This document shows, piece by piece, positions 28,648 through 46,483 of a stretch of 64,000 nucleotides of DNA. The stretch lies in contig NZ_KB906267.1 of the NCBI RefSeq assembly GCF_000381265.1, forward strand, positions 62,001 through 126,000. The letters run 5' to 3'. How positions within the stretch are numbered: the stretch's first letter is position 1; each line of letters opens with the position of its first letter. Below the pieces are notes generated by a model, which was not told where the DNA came from, did not search any database, and worked only from the letters and a program-made list of their open reading frames with translations. Source of the stretch: Curvibacter lanceolatus ATCC 14669 (GTDB taxonomy: Bacteria > Pseudomonadota > Gammaproteobacteria > Burkholderiales > Burkholderiaceae_C). A program made the translations under genes and the position numbers.

Positions 28648-30507
28648 ATGCCAGCTTACCGCTCCAAGACCTCCACCTCCGGCCGCAACATGGCGGGCGC
28701 TCGCTCTCTGTGGCGCGCCACCGGCATGAAGGACGACGATTTCAGCAAGCCCATCATTGCGATCGCCAACTCGTTCACCCAGTTCGTTCCGGGGCACGTG
28801 CACCTGAAGGACATGGGCCAGTTGGTGGCGCGCGAGATCGAGGCCGCCGGTGGCGTGGCCAAAGAGTTCAACACCATTGCCGTGGACGACGGCATTGCCA
28901 TGGGCCATGACGGCATGCTGTATTCGCTGCCCAGCCGCGACATCATTGCCGACTCGGTGGAGTACATGGTCAACGCCCACACGGCCGATGCGCTGGTGTG
29001 CATCTCCAACTGCGACAAGATCACGCCCGGCATGCTGATGGCCGCCATGCGCCTGAACATCCCGGTGGTCTTTGTGTCGGGCGGCCCGATGGAAGCCGGC
29101 AAGGTGCGTCTGGCCAACCCGGTCACCCAGACCATCGAATTCAAGAAGCTCGATCTGATCGACGCCATGGTGATGGCCGCCGACAGCAATGTCAGCGATG
29201 CCGACGTGGCCGAGGTCGAGCGCTCGGCCTGCCCCACCTGCGGTTCGTGCTCGGGCATGTTCACCGCCAACTCGATGAACTGCCTGACCGAGGCCCTGGG
29301 CCTGAGCTTGCCGGGCAACGGCACCGTGGTGGCGACGCATGCCGACCGCGAGCAACTGTTCAAGCGTGCCGGCCACCTGATCGTGGACCTGGCCAAGCGC
29401 TATTACGAAGGCGACGACGAGACCGTACTGCCCCGCTCGGTGGGCACCAAGGCCTTTGAAAACGCCATGACGCTGGACATCGCCATGGGTGGCTCGACCA
29501 ACACCATCCTGCACCTGCTGGCCATCGCGCAAGAGGCCGGCATCGACTTCACCATGACCGACATCGATCGCCTGTCGCGCGTGGTGCCCCAGTTGTGCAA
29601 GGTGGCGCCCAACACCAACAAGTACCACATTGAAGACGTGCACCGCGCCGGCGGCATCATGGCCATCCTGGGCGAACTGGCCCGTGCCGGCAAGCTGCAC
29701 ACCGACGTGCCCACCGTGCACAGCAAGACCTTGGGCGACGCCCTGGCCCATTGGGACATCGTCACCACCACCGACGAGGCCGTGCGTACTTTCTACATGG
29801 CAGGCCCGGCCGGCATCCCGACCCAGGTGGCCTTCAGCCAGGCCACCCGCTGGCCCAGCCTGGACACCGACCGAGCCGAAGGCTGCATCCGCTCTTACGA
29901 CAACGCCTTCTCCAAGGAAGGCGGCCTGGCCGTGCTGCGCGGCAACATCGCCATCGACGGCTGCGTGGTCAAGACCGCCGGTGTCGACGACAGCCTGCTG
30001 GTCTTCGAAGGCCCGGCCCATGTGGTCGAAAGCCAGGACGAAGCGGTCGAACACATCCTCAACGACGAGGTCAAGGCCGGTGACGTGGTGATCGTGCGCT
30101 ACGAAGGCCCCAAGGGTGGCCCGGGCATGCAAGAGATGCTTTACCCCACCAGCTACATCAAGTCCAAGGGCCTGGGCAAAGCCTGCGCCCTGCTGACCGA
30201 CGGCCGCTTCTCGGGCGGCACCTCGGGTCTGTCGATCGGCCACTGCTCGCCCGAAGCGGCGGCTGGCGGCACCATCGGCCTGGTGCGCCATGGCGACCGC
30301 ATCCGCATCGACATCCCCAACCGCACGATCAACGTGCTGGTGAGCGACGAAGAGCTGGCTGTGCGCCGTGCCGAGCAGGATGCCAAGGGCTGGAAGCCCG
30401 TCAAGCCGCGCCCCCGCAAGGTGTCGGCCGCGCTCAAGGCCTACGCCCTGCTGGCCACCTCGGCCGACAAGGGCGCGGTGCGCGATCTGTCGCTGCTCGG
30501 CGACTGA
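28648..30507 (+). CDS. ilvD: Dihydroxy-acid dehydratase (E. coli-type)
   Basis: IlvD removes water from 2,3-dihydroxy acids in the branched-chain amino-acid pathway. The 619 residues match E. coli IlvD almost throughout: [75 protein letters not shown], and the end [17 protein letters not shown]. At the position of the first cluster Cys in three-cysteine dehydratases (TPCN) this protein has VPGH, as in the oxygen-sensitive E. coli enzyme, so a 4Fe-4S cluster is expected. The ATG follows AAGGA. The gene is single and ends in a strong terminator. Confidence 0.97.
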   Translation: MPAYRSKTSTSGRNMAGARSLWRATGMKDDDFSKPIIAIANSFTQFVPGHVHLKDMGQLVAREIEAAGGVAKEFNTIAVDDGIAMGHDGMLYSLPSRDIIADSVEYMVNAHTADALVCISNCDKITPGMLMAAMRLNIPVVFVSGGPMEAGKVRLANPVTQTIEFKKLDLIDAMVMAADSNVSDADVAEVERSACPTCGSCSGMFTANSMNCLTEALGLSLPGNGTVVATHADREQLFKRAGHLIVDLAKRYYEGDDETVLPRSVGTKAFENAMTLDIAMGGSTNTILHLLAIAQEAGIDFTMTDIDRLSRVVPQLCKVAPNTNKYHIEDVHRAGGIMAILGELARAGKLHTDVPTVHSKTLGDALAHWDIVTTTDEAVRTFYMAGPAGIPTQVAFSQATRWPSLDTDRAEGCIRSYDNAFSKEGGLAVLRGNIAIDGCVVKTAGVDDSLLVFEGPAHVVESQDEAVEHILNDEVKAGDVVIVRYEGPKGGPGMQEMLYPTSYIKSKGLGKACALLTDGRFSGGTSGLSIGHCSPEAAAGGTIGLVRHGDRIRIDIPNRTINVLVSDEELAVRRAEQDAKGWKPVKPRPRKVSAALKAYALLATSADKGAVRDLSLLGD

Positions 30508-30526
30508 ACGACAAGGCCCTGAACGC

Positions 30527-30553
30527 AAAAAAGCCCCGAAAAGGGGCTTTTTT
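30527..30553. terminator. Bidirectional intrinsic terminator between ilvD and katG
   Basis: A stem of AAAAAAGCCCC with GGGGCTTTTTT around a 5-base loop lies 20 bases after ilvD and 57 bases from the end of convergent katG. Both strands have a T-run at the foot of the stem. Confidence 0.93.
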
Positions 30554-30609
30554 CATGGAGGCCCCCGCAGGGGCCTTGGGGATCTCAGACTTGATCTGAG
30601 CTGTGGCGC

Positions 30610-33182
<2,573 letters not shown>

Positions 33183-35366
33183 TCAGGCTTTTTTGTAGCA
33201 GTCCATGGAGGCGACCAGCGGTATGTCCCGGGTGGGCAAACTGATGTGATAGCCCTGGGCGTAGTTGATGCCCATCTCACGCAAGGCCTGCAGGATCTCG
33301 TCGCTCTCGACGAACTCGGCCACGGTCAGGATGCCGATGTCCTGGCACAGGCGAGACAGGTTGTGCACCAGGGCGTAGTCGATCTTCGAGTTGAGGATGT
33401 TGCGCACAAATGCGCCGTCGATCTTCACGTACTCGAACTTCAACTCACGCAGGTAGTGGAATGAGTTGTAACCGCTGCCGAAATCATCCAGCGCAAAGGC
33501 AAAGCCGCGGCTGCGCAACTGCGTGAGAAAGGTGCGCATGTTGGTCATGTCGCCAATCGCGTCGCGCTCCAGGATCTCGAACACGATGCACTGTGGCGGG
33601 ATGCCCAGCGTGTTGCACAGGTCTTCGGCATAGGCCAGCACACCACGCCCCTGGATCTCCTGGGCCGACAGGTTCAGGAACACCTTGATGTCGGGCGCAC
33701 CGCCGGCCATGCGCTGGCGCTGCGCCTCCAGGGCCTTGCGGATCACGATGCGGTCCAACTCCCGGCCCATGCCGTATTTCTCGATGGTTTCGATGAACTG
33801 CCCGGCCACCACGATGTCGCCATTGGGTTCGACCATGCGGGCCAGGGTCTCGCAGGCAAACAGCTCGCCGCTGTGGCAGTCCACGATGCTGTGGAAGTAC
33901 GGCACGATGCGCTCCTGGTGCAGCGCCACCCGCAGCCGCTCGGCGTAGTCGCGGGTCTGCCGACCGGCCTGGGTCTTGCCCTTGAGCGAGTCCAGCGTGC
34001 AGGCGCCGTCCTTGCCCATCTCCTTGGCCCGGTACATGGCCTGGTCGGCCCCGGCCAGGATGTCGGCCTCGTTGCCGGCGTCGCCCGGGTACACCGCGAT
34101 GCCGATCGACACCGTGAGGTGAAAGTGCTTGCCATCCGGCGCGGTGAAGCTGCGCTCGCGCAGCGCCTGCCCGAGCAGATGGGCCACCGTGCTGGCCCCG
34201 CTGCGGCCGGTTTCCATCAGCAGCACTGTGAACTCGTCGCCGCCGATGCGCGCCGCGATATCGCCCTTGCGGATCTGGGTGCGCAGGATCTCGGCCACCC
34301 CGCGCAGCGCCTCGTCGCCCACCTGGTGGCCATACGAGTCGTTGATGTCCTTGAAGTCGTCCAGATCCAGCATGAGCAGCGAGAACTCGTGCCCGTGGCG
34401 CTCGGAGCGACCGAACTCGTACTCCAGCACGTTGCCGAACTGGCGCCGGTTGTACAGGCCCGTCAAGGGGTCGTGCATGGCGTAGTACTCCAGCTCGGAC
34501 AGGGTGCGCGACAGCAGCTTGCTGGAGCCCACCACCATCACCATCACCGACAGGATGGAGCGCACCACGCTCTCCTCTTGCGGGGTGAGCTCGTTGCTGC
34601 CCACATAGGCCACGCCCAGCAAGCCGGCCAGGCGCGGCGTGTGCTCGGGCACCGCCACGGTGATCATGCGGATGTCATCCACCGCGGCGTCGTTCTCGGG
34701 CACGGCGATCTCGAACTCGTCGATCTCCAGCAGCGTGTCGGCCGGCAGATTCAGCCCGGCCAGCATCTGGCGCGACATCATCTCGCGCGCACTCTTCTTC
34801 ATGTCCTCCGGGTACTGGCCCAGGTAGTACAGGTACAGCGACAGGCCGTGCTCTTCGGCAAAAGCGATATAGAAGAAATTGAACGGAAAAATGGCGTGAA
34901 AGTCGGCCAGGATTTCCTGCACAAAGGCCTTCCACTGGGCTACATGCTCATGCGAGAGGATGATGCGCTCCAGCACCCGGCTTTGGCGCTCGAAGAGGTC
35001 TTTCTCGATCAGCGTCGAGGCCAGTTCGGTCACCGTCTGGTTGAACTCCAGCAAGGTGGTCTTGGCGTGCTCGGCGTTGCGGCTCCACTGGCGCTGGCGC
35101 TCGCCCAGCAGCAGGGCCATGGTCTGCTCCAGGCTGCGGTAGGTGTCGATCACATGGCGCAGGCGCAGCGCCAGGTTGTGCGGCATGGCCTCGGCCGACA
35201 AGGCCTCCAATTCGGCCATGACCTCGCTCTGCACCTGCCGCACCAGCGACCCCAGGTTGCTGGCAAAGGCCCGGCTTCGCGTCTGGCTCTCCAGCAGGGA
35301 GGCCATCCGGTCCATCACCCGCAGGCGCAGGCACTCCAGGTGGTTGGTGAAGGCGGGGGCGCTCAT
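33183..35366 (-). CDS. GGDEF-EAL cyclic-di-GMP enzyme with N-terminal helical and GAF-like regions
   Basis: A 727-residue soluble protein. Residues 1-150 are helical, 150-285 resemble a GAF domain, 300-460 form a GGDEF domain with intact GGDEF (375-379) and an RKGD inhibitory site (366-369), and 470-727 form an EAL domain. In the latter the signature Glu-Ala-Leu is ETL (506-508), keeping the metal-binding Glu; LNLSAQ, FEILERD, DDFGSGYNS, KIDGAF and VAEFVES are present, so activity of both domains is possible. Its ATG (35366) overlaps the stop of the metallo-beta-lactamase-fold gene by 4 bases, so the two are translationally coupled and probably form one oxygen- or redox-responsive module. Confidence 0.93.
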   Translation of the reverse strand: MSAPAFTNHLECLRLRVMDRMASLLESQTRSRAFASNLGSLVRQVQSEVMAELEALSAEAMPHNLALRLRHVIDTYRSLEQTMALLLGERQRQWSRNAEHAKTTLLEFNQTVTELASTLIEKDLFERQSRVLERIILSHEHVAQWKAFVQEILADFHAIFPFNFFYIAFAEEHGLSLYLYYLGQYPEDMKKSAREMMSRQMLAGLNLPADTLLEIDEFEIAVPENDAAVDDIRMITVAVPEHTPRLAGLLGVAYVGSNELTPQEESVVRSILSVMVMVVGSSKLLSRTLSELEYYAMHDPLTGLYNRRQFGNVLEYEFGRSERHGHEFSLLMLDLDDFKDINDSYGHQVGDEALRGVAEILRTQIRKGDIAARIGGDEFTVLLMETGRSGASTVAHLLGQALRERSFTAPDGKHFHLTVSIGIAVYPGDAGNEADILAGADQAMYRAKEMGKDGACTLDSLKGKTQAGRQTRDYAERLRVALHQERIVPYFHSIVDCHSGELFACETLARMVEPNGDIVVAGQFIETIEKYGMGRELDRIVIRKALEAQRQRMAGGAPDIKVFLNLSAQEIQGRGVLAYAEDLCNTLGIPPQCIVFEILERDAIGDMTNMRTFLTQLRSRGFAFALDDFGSGYNSFHYLRELKFEYVKIDGAFVRNILNSKIDYALVHNLSRLCQDIGILTVAEFVESDEILQALREMGINYAQGYHISLPTRDIPLVASMDCYKKA

Positions 35367-36127
35367 CGGGCGAAACGCCCACCGCTTTGCAGCAGGTCGA
35401 TGCCGCATTGCAAGTCGCCCAGCCAGGCCAGGAACTGCCCCACCGCGGCCCCGCGGTACACCGGCCCGTGCTGGGGCGCGATCATCTCGATGTCCAGGTG
35501 GGCAATCGTCTCCAGCCAGCAGCGGATGGCCCGGTTCGAGCCCATGTAGCGGCGATGAAAGCCCTCGATGTAGGGCAGGTGCCCGGCCAGATCATCCACA
35601 AAGGGCGTGTCCTGCTCCTGCGGCAACATGGCCGCGCCGATGTCACCCGAAAACAGCACCTTGGCCAGCGGGTCGTACACATTGATCTGCCCCTCGGAGT
35701 GCAGAAAGTGCGCCGGCACCACCTCAAGACCAAAGCCCTCGGCCACCTCGCACCGCATGCCCTCGTCGGGCACCCCCACAAAATGGGACATGTCCTTGAG
35801 CCCGTAATGCGGCAGAAAGCGCATCCAGATGCTCGACACGTAAACCGGCGCGTCCAACAACTCCAGCCAGGTCGACAGACCGCCCACGATGTCCGGGTCC
35901 TGGTGCGACAAAAACACACCCTTGATGTCGGCCGGCTGCACATAACGCAACATTTCAGCCAGCACCCGGGGCATCACGCCAAAACCACCGGGGTCCAGCA
36001 GCACCCCCTGCCCCTCATGAATCACCAAGTATTGATTGGACCTGATCCCATCTTCTTCGCCCGGTTCACTCTCATTCAACAAAATGAATTGATGTTGGTC
36101 TGATTCATGGAGCTTGATATTGCGCAT
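35363..36127 (-). CDS. Metallo-beta-lactamase-fold protein resembling oxygen-binding diiron (ODP) sensors
   Basis: A 254-residue protein with the metallo-beta-lactamase fold, of the flavodiiron/ODP branch. The first metal motif is FLSHQDPDIVGG (His75, Asp77, Asp79), in which the usual HxExDH is HxDxDI; further ligands are His140 or His143 (PAHFLHSEGQ), Asp162 (LFSGDIG) and His220 (APQHGP). It lacks the flavodoxin domain of flavodiiron enzymes. ODP proteins of this type bind oxygen at a diiron site and serve as sensors in spirochaete chemotaxis. Coupling to a GGDEF-EAL enzyme suggests it reports oxygen or iron state to c-di-GMP. The ODP assignment is by motif and length; it could also be a hydrolase. 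Confidence 0.8.
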   Translation of the reverse strand: MRNIKLHESDQHQFILLNESEPGEEDGIRSNQYLVIHEGQGVLLDPGGFGVMPRVLAEMLRYVQPADIKGVFLSHQDPDIVGGLSTWLELLDAPVYVSSIWMRFLPHYGLKDMSHFVGVPDEGMRCEVAEGFGLEVVPAHFLHSEGQINVYDPLAKVLFSGDIGAAMLPQEQDTPFVDDLAGHLPYIEGFHRRYMGSNRAIRCWLETIAHLDIEMIAPQHGPVYRGAAVGQFLAWLGDLQCGIDLLQSGGRFAR

Positions 36128-36368
36128 AACCTTCCGAGAGCTTCAATGGGCTGAGCCGATGATCGGCGAAAGCGAAAATCATTTCGCAGTAGCCAAGCAA
36201 TCCTTTTGCGTTACGTCAAAGAATCGGGATTGGATTTTTGCTCCAGGGAAAACCCGGTATTCCGCGTGGTCCCCGCGACACAAATCATGGTAATTGAAGG
36301 CCTGGAAAATGAACTTCTGCGCGCATTTTCTTCATCTGTGATTTTCAACCGTACCCCATGAGCCCGAC

Positions 36369-37619
36369 GTGATCTCTTCCGCCTTGCAAAAATCCCTGGC
36401 CTTGCTGACCAGCCGCCGCTTCGGCACCTTCTGGGTGGCCAGCCTGCTGGCCAACATCGGCACCTGGGCGCAACAGGTCACCCAACCCTGGCTCATGCTC
36501 AGCCTGGGCGCCTCGCCCCTGATGCTGGGGCTCGATGCCTTCGCCCTCAGCGCGCCGGCCCTGCTGCTGACCCTGGTGGGCGGCGAATTGGCCGATCGGG
36601 CCGACCGGCGACGCACCATCGCCTTGTTCCAGTCGATCCAGATGCTGTGCCCCTTGCTGCTGGTCGCAGGGGTGCTGGGTGGCTGGATCCAGGCCTGGGA
36701 GGTGGTGCTGCTGTCCTTGGTGGTGGGCGTGACCGATGCCTTGTCCATGCCGTCGTTCCAATCGATTGTTCCCTCCATCGTCCAGCACGAGCAGATCCCG
36801 GCAGGCATCGCCCTCAACGCCAGCCAATTCAACCTGTCACGCATCCTCGGGCCTGCCGTCGCCGGTGCGCTCATGGCCAGCATTGGCATGGCAGGCGCCT
36901 TCGCCGTCAGCGCGGCCTCCTACCTGCCCTTCATCGGCGTGGCTCTGTGGGTGCTGCCACGGCGCTTGCAGCCGACCCTGCCTGCAGCGCCCCCCAGCGG
37001 CCAGGCCCAGGGCAGCCGCCAGAACCTGTGGCTGGGGGTGCGCGAGGTGCTGGCGCAGGCGCGGCTGCGCTCTGCCTTGCTCACAGTGTTCCTCAATGCC
37101 TTGCTGTGCGCCCCGCTGATCACCTTTTGCCCGGTGCTGGTCAAACAGGCCTTTCAGGGAGATGCCGCCCAGTTCAGCCTGAGCGCCGGCGCGCTCGGGC
37201 TGGGCGGGCTGCTCGGTGCTGCGGCCTTGCTGGGTTTCGATGCCCAGCGCGACCGGCGGCCATGGTGCACCGGCTTTGCCCTGGCCTATGCCGCCATCGT
37301 GGTGCTGGCGGCGCTCAACCCCTGGGCCGAGGCGCTGGCCCCCTTGTTCGTGCTGGCCGGGGTGGCCATGACGGCCAGCAATGCCTCGGCCAACACCTTG
37401 CTGCAATCCAGCGCGCCCGATCACCTGCGAGGCAAGACCGTCAGCCTGTTCATGCTGGCCATGCGCGGCGGCCTGTCCCTGGGCAGCCTGCTCACCGGCT
37501 TCAGCGTGCACCTGATGGGCGTGCGCAGCGCACTGGCCCTCAATGGGGTGCTGGCTTTGGTGAGCCTGTCGGCCTTGGGGCTGATCTGGCGCCGGGCAGG
37601 CCAGCCGCCTCATGGGTAA
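36369..37619 (+). CDS. MFS transporter (EntS/MFS_3-like)
   Basis: A 416-residue major-facilitator protein with about 12 membrane helices. The N-terminal region FGTFWVASLLANIGTWAQQV, the loop GGELADRADRRRTIALFQ (the MFS signature between helices 2 and 3) and NASQFNLSRILGPAVAGALM fit the MFS_3 family that includes the enterobactin exporter EntS. Export of a small molecule is likely, substrate unknown. The start is GTG at 36369; no ATG in frame nearby fits. It lies divergent from the metallo-beta-lactamase gene with about 240 AT-richer bases between. Confidence 0.88.
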   Translation: MISSALQKSLALLTSRRFGTFWVASLLANIGTWAQQVTQPWLMLSLGASPLMLGLDAFALSAPALLLTLVGGELADRADRRRTIALFQSIQMLCPLLLVAGVLGGWIQAWEVVLLSLVVGVTDALSMPSFQSIVPSIVQHEQIPAGIALNASQFNLSRILGPAVAGALMASIGMAGAFAVSAASYLPFIGVALWVLPRRLQPTLPAAPPSGQAQGSRQNLWLGVREVLAQARLRSALLTVFLNALLCAPLITFCPVLVKQAFQGDAAQFSLSAGALGLGGLLGAAALLGFDAQRDRRPWCTGFALAYAAIVVLAALNPWAEALAPLFVLAGVAMTASNASANTLLQSSAPDHLRGKTVSLFMLAMRGGLSLGSLLTGFSVHLMGVRSALALNGVLALVSLSALGLIWRRAGQPPHG

Positions 37620-37692
37620 GCAACCTGCAAAGACACGGTATCAAGCCTGCCAAAAAAGTTCATTTTTGGCGACAAACGCCGATACACAAGGC

Positions 37693-38067
37693 ATGCAAGT
37701 CACCTCCAGCACCACCAGCAGCGCCGTCACAAGCACCTCCAGCTCGGGCGGTACCGACAATGCCAGCCAGATTGCAGCGCTGCAAAAGCAGTTGCGGCAA
37801 CTGACCCAGCAGCTCAAGGACGTCGCCAATTCAGAGGGTGACGCCAAGACCAAGCAAAAGCGTGCGGCCTTGCTGCAGACCCAGATTCAGGTGGTTCAGG
37901 CCCAGATATCGGCCTTGCAACAACAACAGCAACAAGAAAAAATCGACAAGGCGGCGAAGGCGCAGCAAACCCAACCCGCGGCGGCCACCAGCCCAAGCCA
38001 GCAGGCCCGGAAAAAAGACAAGGATGAGCAAAACACCCTGGGCCAACAGATTGACGTCTACGTCTGA
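37693..38067 (+). CDS. FlxA-like coiled-coil protein
   Basis: A 124-residue protein: a Ser/Thr-rich head (MQVTSSTTSSAVTSTSSSGG) then a Gln-rich coiled coil (IAALQKQLRQLTQQLKDVAN... QIQVVQAQISALQQQQQQ) and a charged tail ending TLGQQIDVYV. This matches the FlxA family, a flagellar-regulon protein of unknown function in E. coli. The ATG at 37693 follows AAGG; the frame is open further upstream into the MFS gene end. A GCCGATAC sequence lies just upstream but without a correctly spaced -35 box. Confidence 0.7.
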   Translation: MQVTSSTTSSAVTSTSSSGGTDNASQIAALQKQLRQLTQQLKDVANSEGDAKTKQKRAALLQTQIQVVQAQISALQQQQQQEKIDKAAKAQQTQPAAATSPSQQARKKDKDEQNTLGQQIDVYV

Positions 38068-38240
38068 AATAACAAGGCTTGCAAAGCACGGCCACTCGCC
38101 AGCCACCGAATAAAACGTGATTTTCCGGCGCTCCCGCATCCAAGCCCCGTCGAATCCTTGAGATTCGGGCTGGATAATCCAGGCGCTTCGTGTATCTTCC
38201 TGTGTCAGACCGACGATTGAATATCCCTGGTCTACCGGCG

Positions 38241-39426
<1,186 letters not shown>

Positions 39427-39443
<17 letters not shown>

Positions 39444-40139
39444 ATCCGCCGCGCTCAAGCCCCATGGGCAGCAACGCGCCGGCTGCACAGCCCTGTTGAC
39501 TCTGGTCTTGCTTGGCTGCACCGCAGCCCGTGCGGCAGACATGGCCCCCCCACCGGCCCCCCCGCCCTTCCAGGAGGTGATGGCCAGGCCCGAGCTGCTG
39601 GGCCAGCTGCGCGCTGGCGGCTACGTGCTCTACATGCGCCACGGCACCACCGACAACAGCCGGGCCGACGCCGTCACCGGCCTGCGCCTGGACGACTGCA
39701 GCACCCAGCGCGTGCTCAATGACGAAGGCCGCCGCCAGGCGGTCACCCTGGGCAACACCCTGCGCCAGGCCCGCATCCCGGTGGCCGAGATCTTCCACAG
39801 CCCGCTGTGCCGCACCACCGAGACCGTGAAGCTGGCCTACCCCGACTTCAAGGGCCCGGTGCACGCCGACCCGGACCTGATGTACACCGCCAACCTGACC
39901 AGCGAGCAGAAAAAGCCGGTGCTGCAAGCCACCCGGCGCCTGGTCAGCACGCCGCCGGCGCCGGGCAGCAACCGGCTGATCGTGGCCCACGCCCCCAACA
40001 TGGCCGATTTGATGGGCTATTTCGTCAAGCCCGAGGGCACGGTGGTCGTGCTGCGCCCGCTGGGTGCCAACGGCTTTGAATACCTGGCCAGCATTCCGCC
40101 GGCCCTGTGGCCCCAGTTGCTCAAGGCGGCCCCGGCGCC

Positions 40140-40143
<4 letters not shown>
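39427..40143 (+). CDS. Exported histidine phosphatase family protein
   Basis: A 238-residue protein of the histidine phosphatase (phosphoglycerate-mutase-like) superfamily. The catalytic RHG motif is in [12 protein letters not shown], and the second His is in [14 protein letters not shown]. The N-terminus has a hydrophobic segment with LLGCTAARA, so it is either a lipoprotein (Cys after LLG) or cleaved after ARA, and acts in the periplasm. It overlaps the HD-GYP gene by 17 bases and the hybrid kinase gene by 4 (ATGA), so the three are translationally linked. A periplasmic phosphatase between two signalling genes is unusual. Confidence 0.87.
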
Positions 40144-44561
<4,418 letters not shown>

Positions 44562-44578
44562 CGCCCTGGCCCCCGGCC

Positions 44579-44959
44579 TCAACCCAAGGCCAGCACCCGC
44601 TGCACGCGCACCAGCATGTCATCCGGGTCAAAGGGCTTGGTGGCGTAATCGTCCGCCCCCGCCTCCAGCCCGCGCAGACGGTCGGCCTCCTGCCCCTTGG
44701 CGGTCAGCATCAGGATGTATGTCGAGGCCAGCGCCGGGTTGGCACGCACCTGCTGGCACACCTCGTAGCCGCTGAGCTCGGGCATCATCACATCCAGCAG
44801 CACCAGGCGTGGCCGGTGCGCCTCGATCATCGCCAGCGCCTCGCGCCCATCGCCCGCGCTCAACAAGTGGATGCCCTGGTCCTCCAGGTCGACCAGGCTC
44901 TCCTCCAGCAGCATGCGGATATGAGGCTCATCATCCACAATCAGTACAGTGGTTTCCAT
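44579..44959 (-). CDS. Single-domain response regulator
   Basis: A 126-residue stand-alone receiver domain (CheY-like). The acidic pair Asp9-Asp10, phosphoacceptor Asp56 in LVLLDVMMPELSG, the Thr in MLTAKG and Lys108 in DYATKPF are all present. It lies 12 bases after a GAF-domain histidine kinase on the same strand and is the final gene of a four-gene two-component run. With no output domain it must act by protein contact or as a phosphate sink. It ends 17 bases from the convergent hybrid kinase gene. Confidence 0.93.
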   Translation of the reverse strand: METTVLIVDDEPHIRMLLEESLVDLEDQGIHLLSAGDGREALAMIEAHRPRLVLLDVMMPELSGYEVCQQVRANPALASTYILMLTAKGQEADRLRGLEAGADDYATKPFDPDDMLVRVQRVLALG

Positions 44960-44971
44960 CGTGTTCCTTGT

Positions 44972-46483
44972 TCAAGTCGCGGCCCCGTGGCTGGGCCATT
45001 CCACCCCCACCCGAAACCAGAAACGGCTGCCCTGACCGCGCACGCTGTCCACGCCCAGTTCGCCCCCCATGCGTTCGACCAGGTACTTGCAGACGGTCAG
45101 GCCCAGGCCCACCCCTTCGTGGCGGCGCCCACGCTCGCCATCGCCTTGCTCGAAGCTGGCAAAAATGCGGGCCATGTGCTCCGTTGAGATGCCTTCGCCC
45201 TGATCCTGGACGCTGAACTCCAGTTGCGCCGTGCCTGCCCTGCCCCCTTGCAAGGTGGCCGCCACGGTGATCTGCCCCTGGGTGGAAAACTTGACGGCAT
45301 TGCCCAGAAGGTGGCGCAGCACCTGACGCAAACGGCTCACCTCGCCCAAGGCGCCGGCTTCCAGCCCGTGATCGATCCGGGTCTGCAGCAGCAAGCCCTT
45401 GGCCTGCGCCGCTGGCCGCTCGGCAGCGGTGACGGCCTGCAGCAGATCCAGCACGCTGAAGGCACTCAGGCGGCGCGGCCCATCGTCGTCACCGCGCGAA
45501 ATCTCCAGGATGTCGTTGAGCATGCCGTGCAGGTGGCGGCCAGAATTCTGGATGCTGCGCGCAAACTCCAGGGTCTCATCGTCCCGCAGGCGCAGGGCCA
45601 GCAGGTCTGAAAAGCCCAGGATCGCACTCATCGGCGTGCGCAGTTCATGGCCCATGTTGCGCAGGAAAGCGTTCTTGGAGCGGTTGGCACTCTCGGCCCG
45701 GTCCAGCGCGCCGCGCAGCTGATCGGTCAGCAGTGCGTTTTCCAGCACCACGGCGCCATGGGCGGCCAGGGTGGCCAGCAGTTTGAGGTGGTTGGCCTGG
45801 AACACCACGGGCTGGCGGCAGCCCACCAGCAGCGCGCCCAGCTCGGCGCGCGGGGTGACCATGGGGGCCACCATCAGACTGCCCATGGCCGGTGCCTCTG
45901 GAGAGGCGTCGCCCGCGTTGACGATGTCAGCCTGGCGGATGGCACAGGCGCGCTGCGCCACCGCACCGCCCCAGGGCGCCGCAGCGGGCGTGTAAAGCCC
46001 TTGCTCGGGGCCCAGGCCCTGCGCCAGCAGGCTGGCGTCGGTGCTCAGCAGCAGTACCTCGAGCGGCAGGGTAGGGATCAGGCGCGCCGCCTCGTGGCGC
46101 AGCGCCTGCAGCACCTCGCGGGCGGGCATGTTGTGGTTGATGACTTCATGCACCCGGAACAACAGGTTGATCTCGCGGTACTTGGCCAGTGCCTCGTCCA
46201 CCAGCAGGCGACGCTCCTCCTCCTGCATCCACAGGCCGGTCAGCACGTCTGCGAGAGATTGCGCATGCCCGGGAGCCGCCAGCCACAAGCGTTCGGGCAG
46301 CAGGCATTCCAGTGGCACGCGGGGCCAGTCGGCCTGCGGGGGGGGGCCGCCAGCCGCACCGGCAACCTGCTCGCCCGGCTCGTCCAACACGCACCAGCTG
46401 CTCTGCAGCGAGCGGGCCACGCGGTCCATGGCCTGCCCCAGGGACGCGCGGTTCAGGGCCCGGCGGGTCGCACGCGCGGTCAT
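44972..46483 (-). CDS. Soluble GAF-domain sensor histidine kinase
   Basis: A 503-residue kinase without membrane segments. Residues 1-90 are a variable N-terminus, 95-250 fit a GAF domain (YREINLLFRVHEVINHNM through LLATLAAHGAVVLENA), HisKA has His279 in MGHELRTPMSAILGF, and the HATPase contains LLGNAVKFS, VQDQGEGIS and EGVGLGLTVCKYL. The domain boundaries of the GAF part are inferred. Its start overlaps the stop of the MHYT kinase by 4 bases, and the partner regulator follows after 12 bases, so it probably phosphorylates that regulator. Confidence 0.93.
   Translation of the reverse strand: MTARATRRALNRASLGQAMDRVARSLQSSWCVLDEPGEQVAGAAGGPPPQADWPRVPLECLLPERLWLAAPGHAQSLADVLTGLWMQEEERRLLVDEALAKYREINLLFRVHEVINHNMPAREVLQALRHEAARLIPTLPLEVLLLSTDASLLAQGLGPEQGLYTPAAAPWGGAVAQRACAIRQADIVNAGDASPEAPAMGSLMVAPMVTPRAELGALLVGCRQPVVFQANHLKLLATLAAHGAVVLENALLTDQLRGALDRAESANRSKNAFLRNMGHELRTPMSAILGFSDLLALRLRDDETLEFARSIQNSGRHLHGMLNDILEISRGDDDGPRRLSAFSVLDLLQAVTAAERPAAQAKGLLLQTRIDHGLEAGALGEVSRLRQVLRHLLGNAVKFSTQGQITVAATLQGGRAGTAQLEFSVQDQGEGISTEHMARIFASFEQGDGERGRRHEGVGLGLTVCKYLVERMGGELGVDSVRGQGSRFWFRVGVEWPSHGAAT

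Noticed and set aside
37651-37685. Sigma-28 promoter before the FlxA-like gene
   Set aside because: GCCGATAC is a good -10 match, but the nearest AAAAGTT is five bases too far, and the start codon would be almost at the transcription start.
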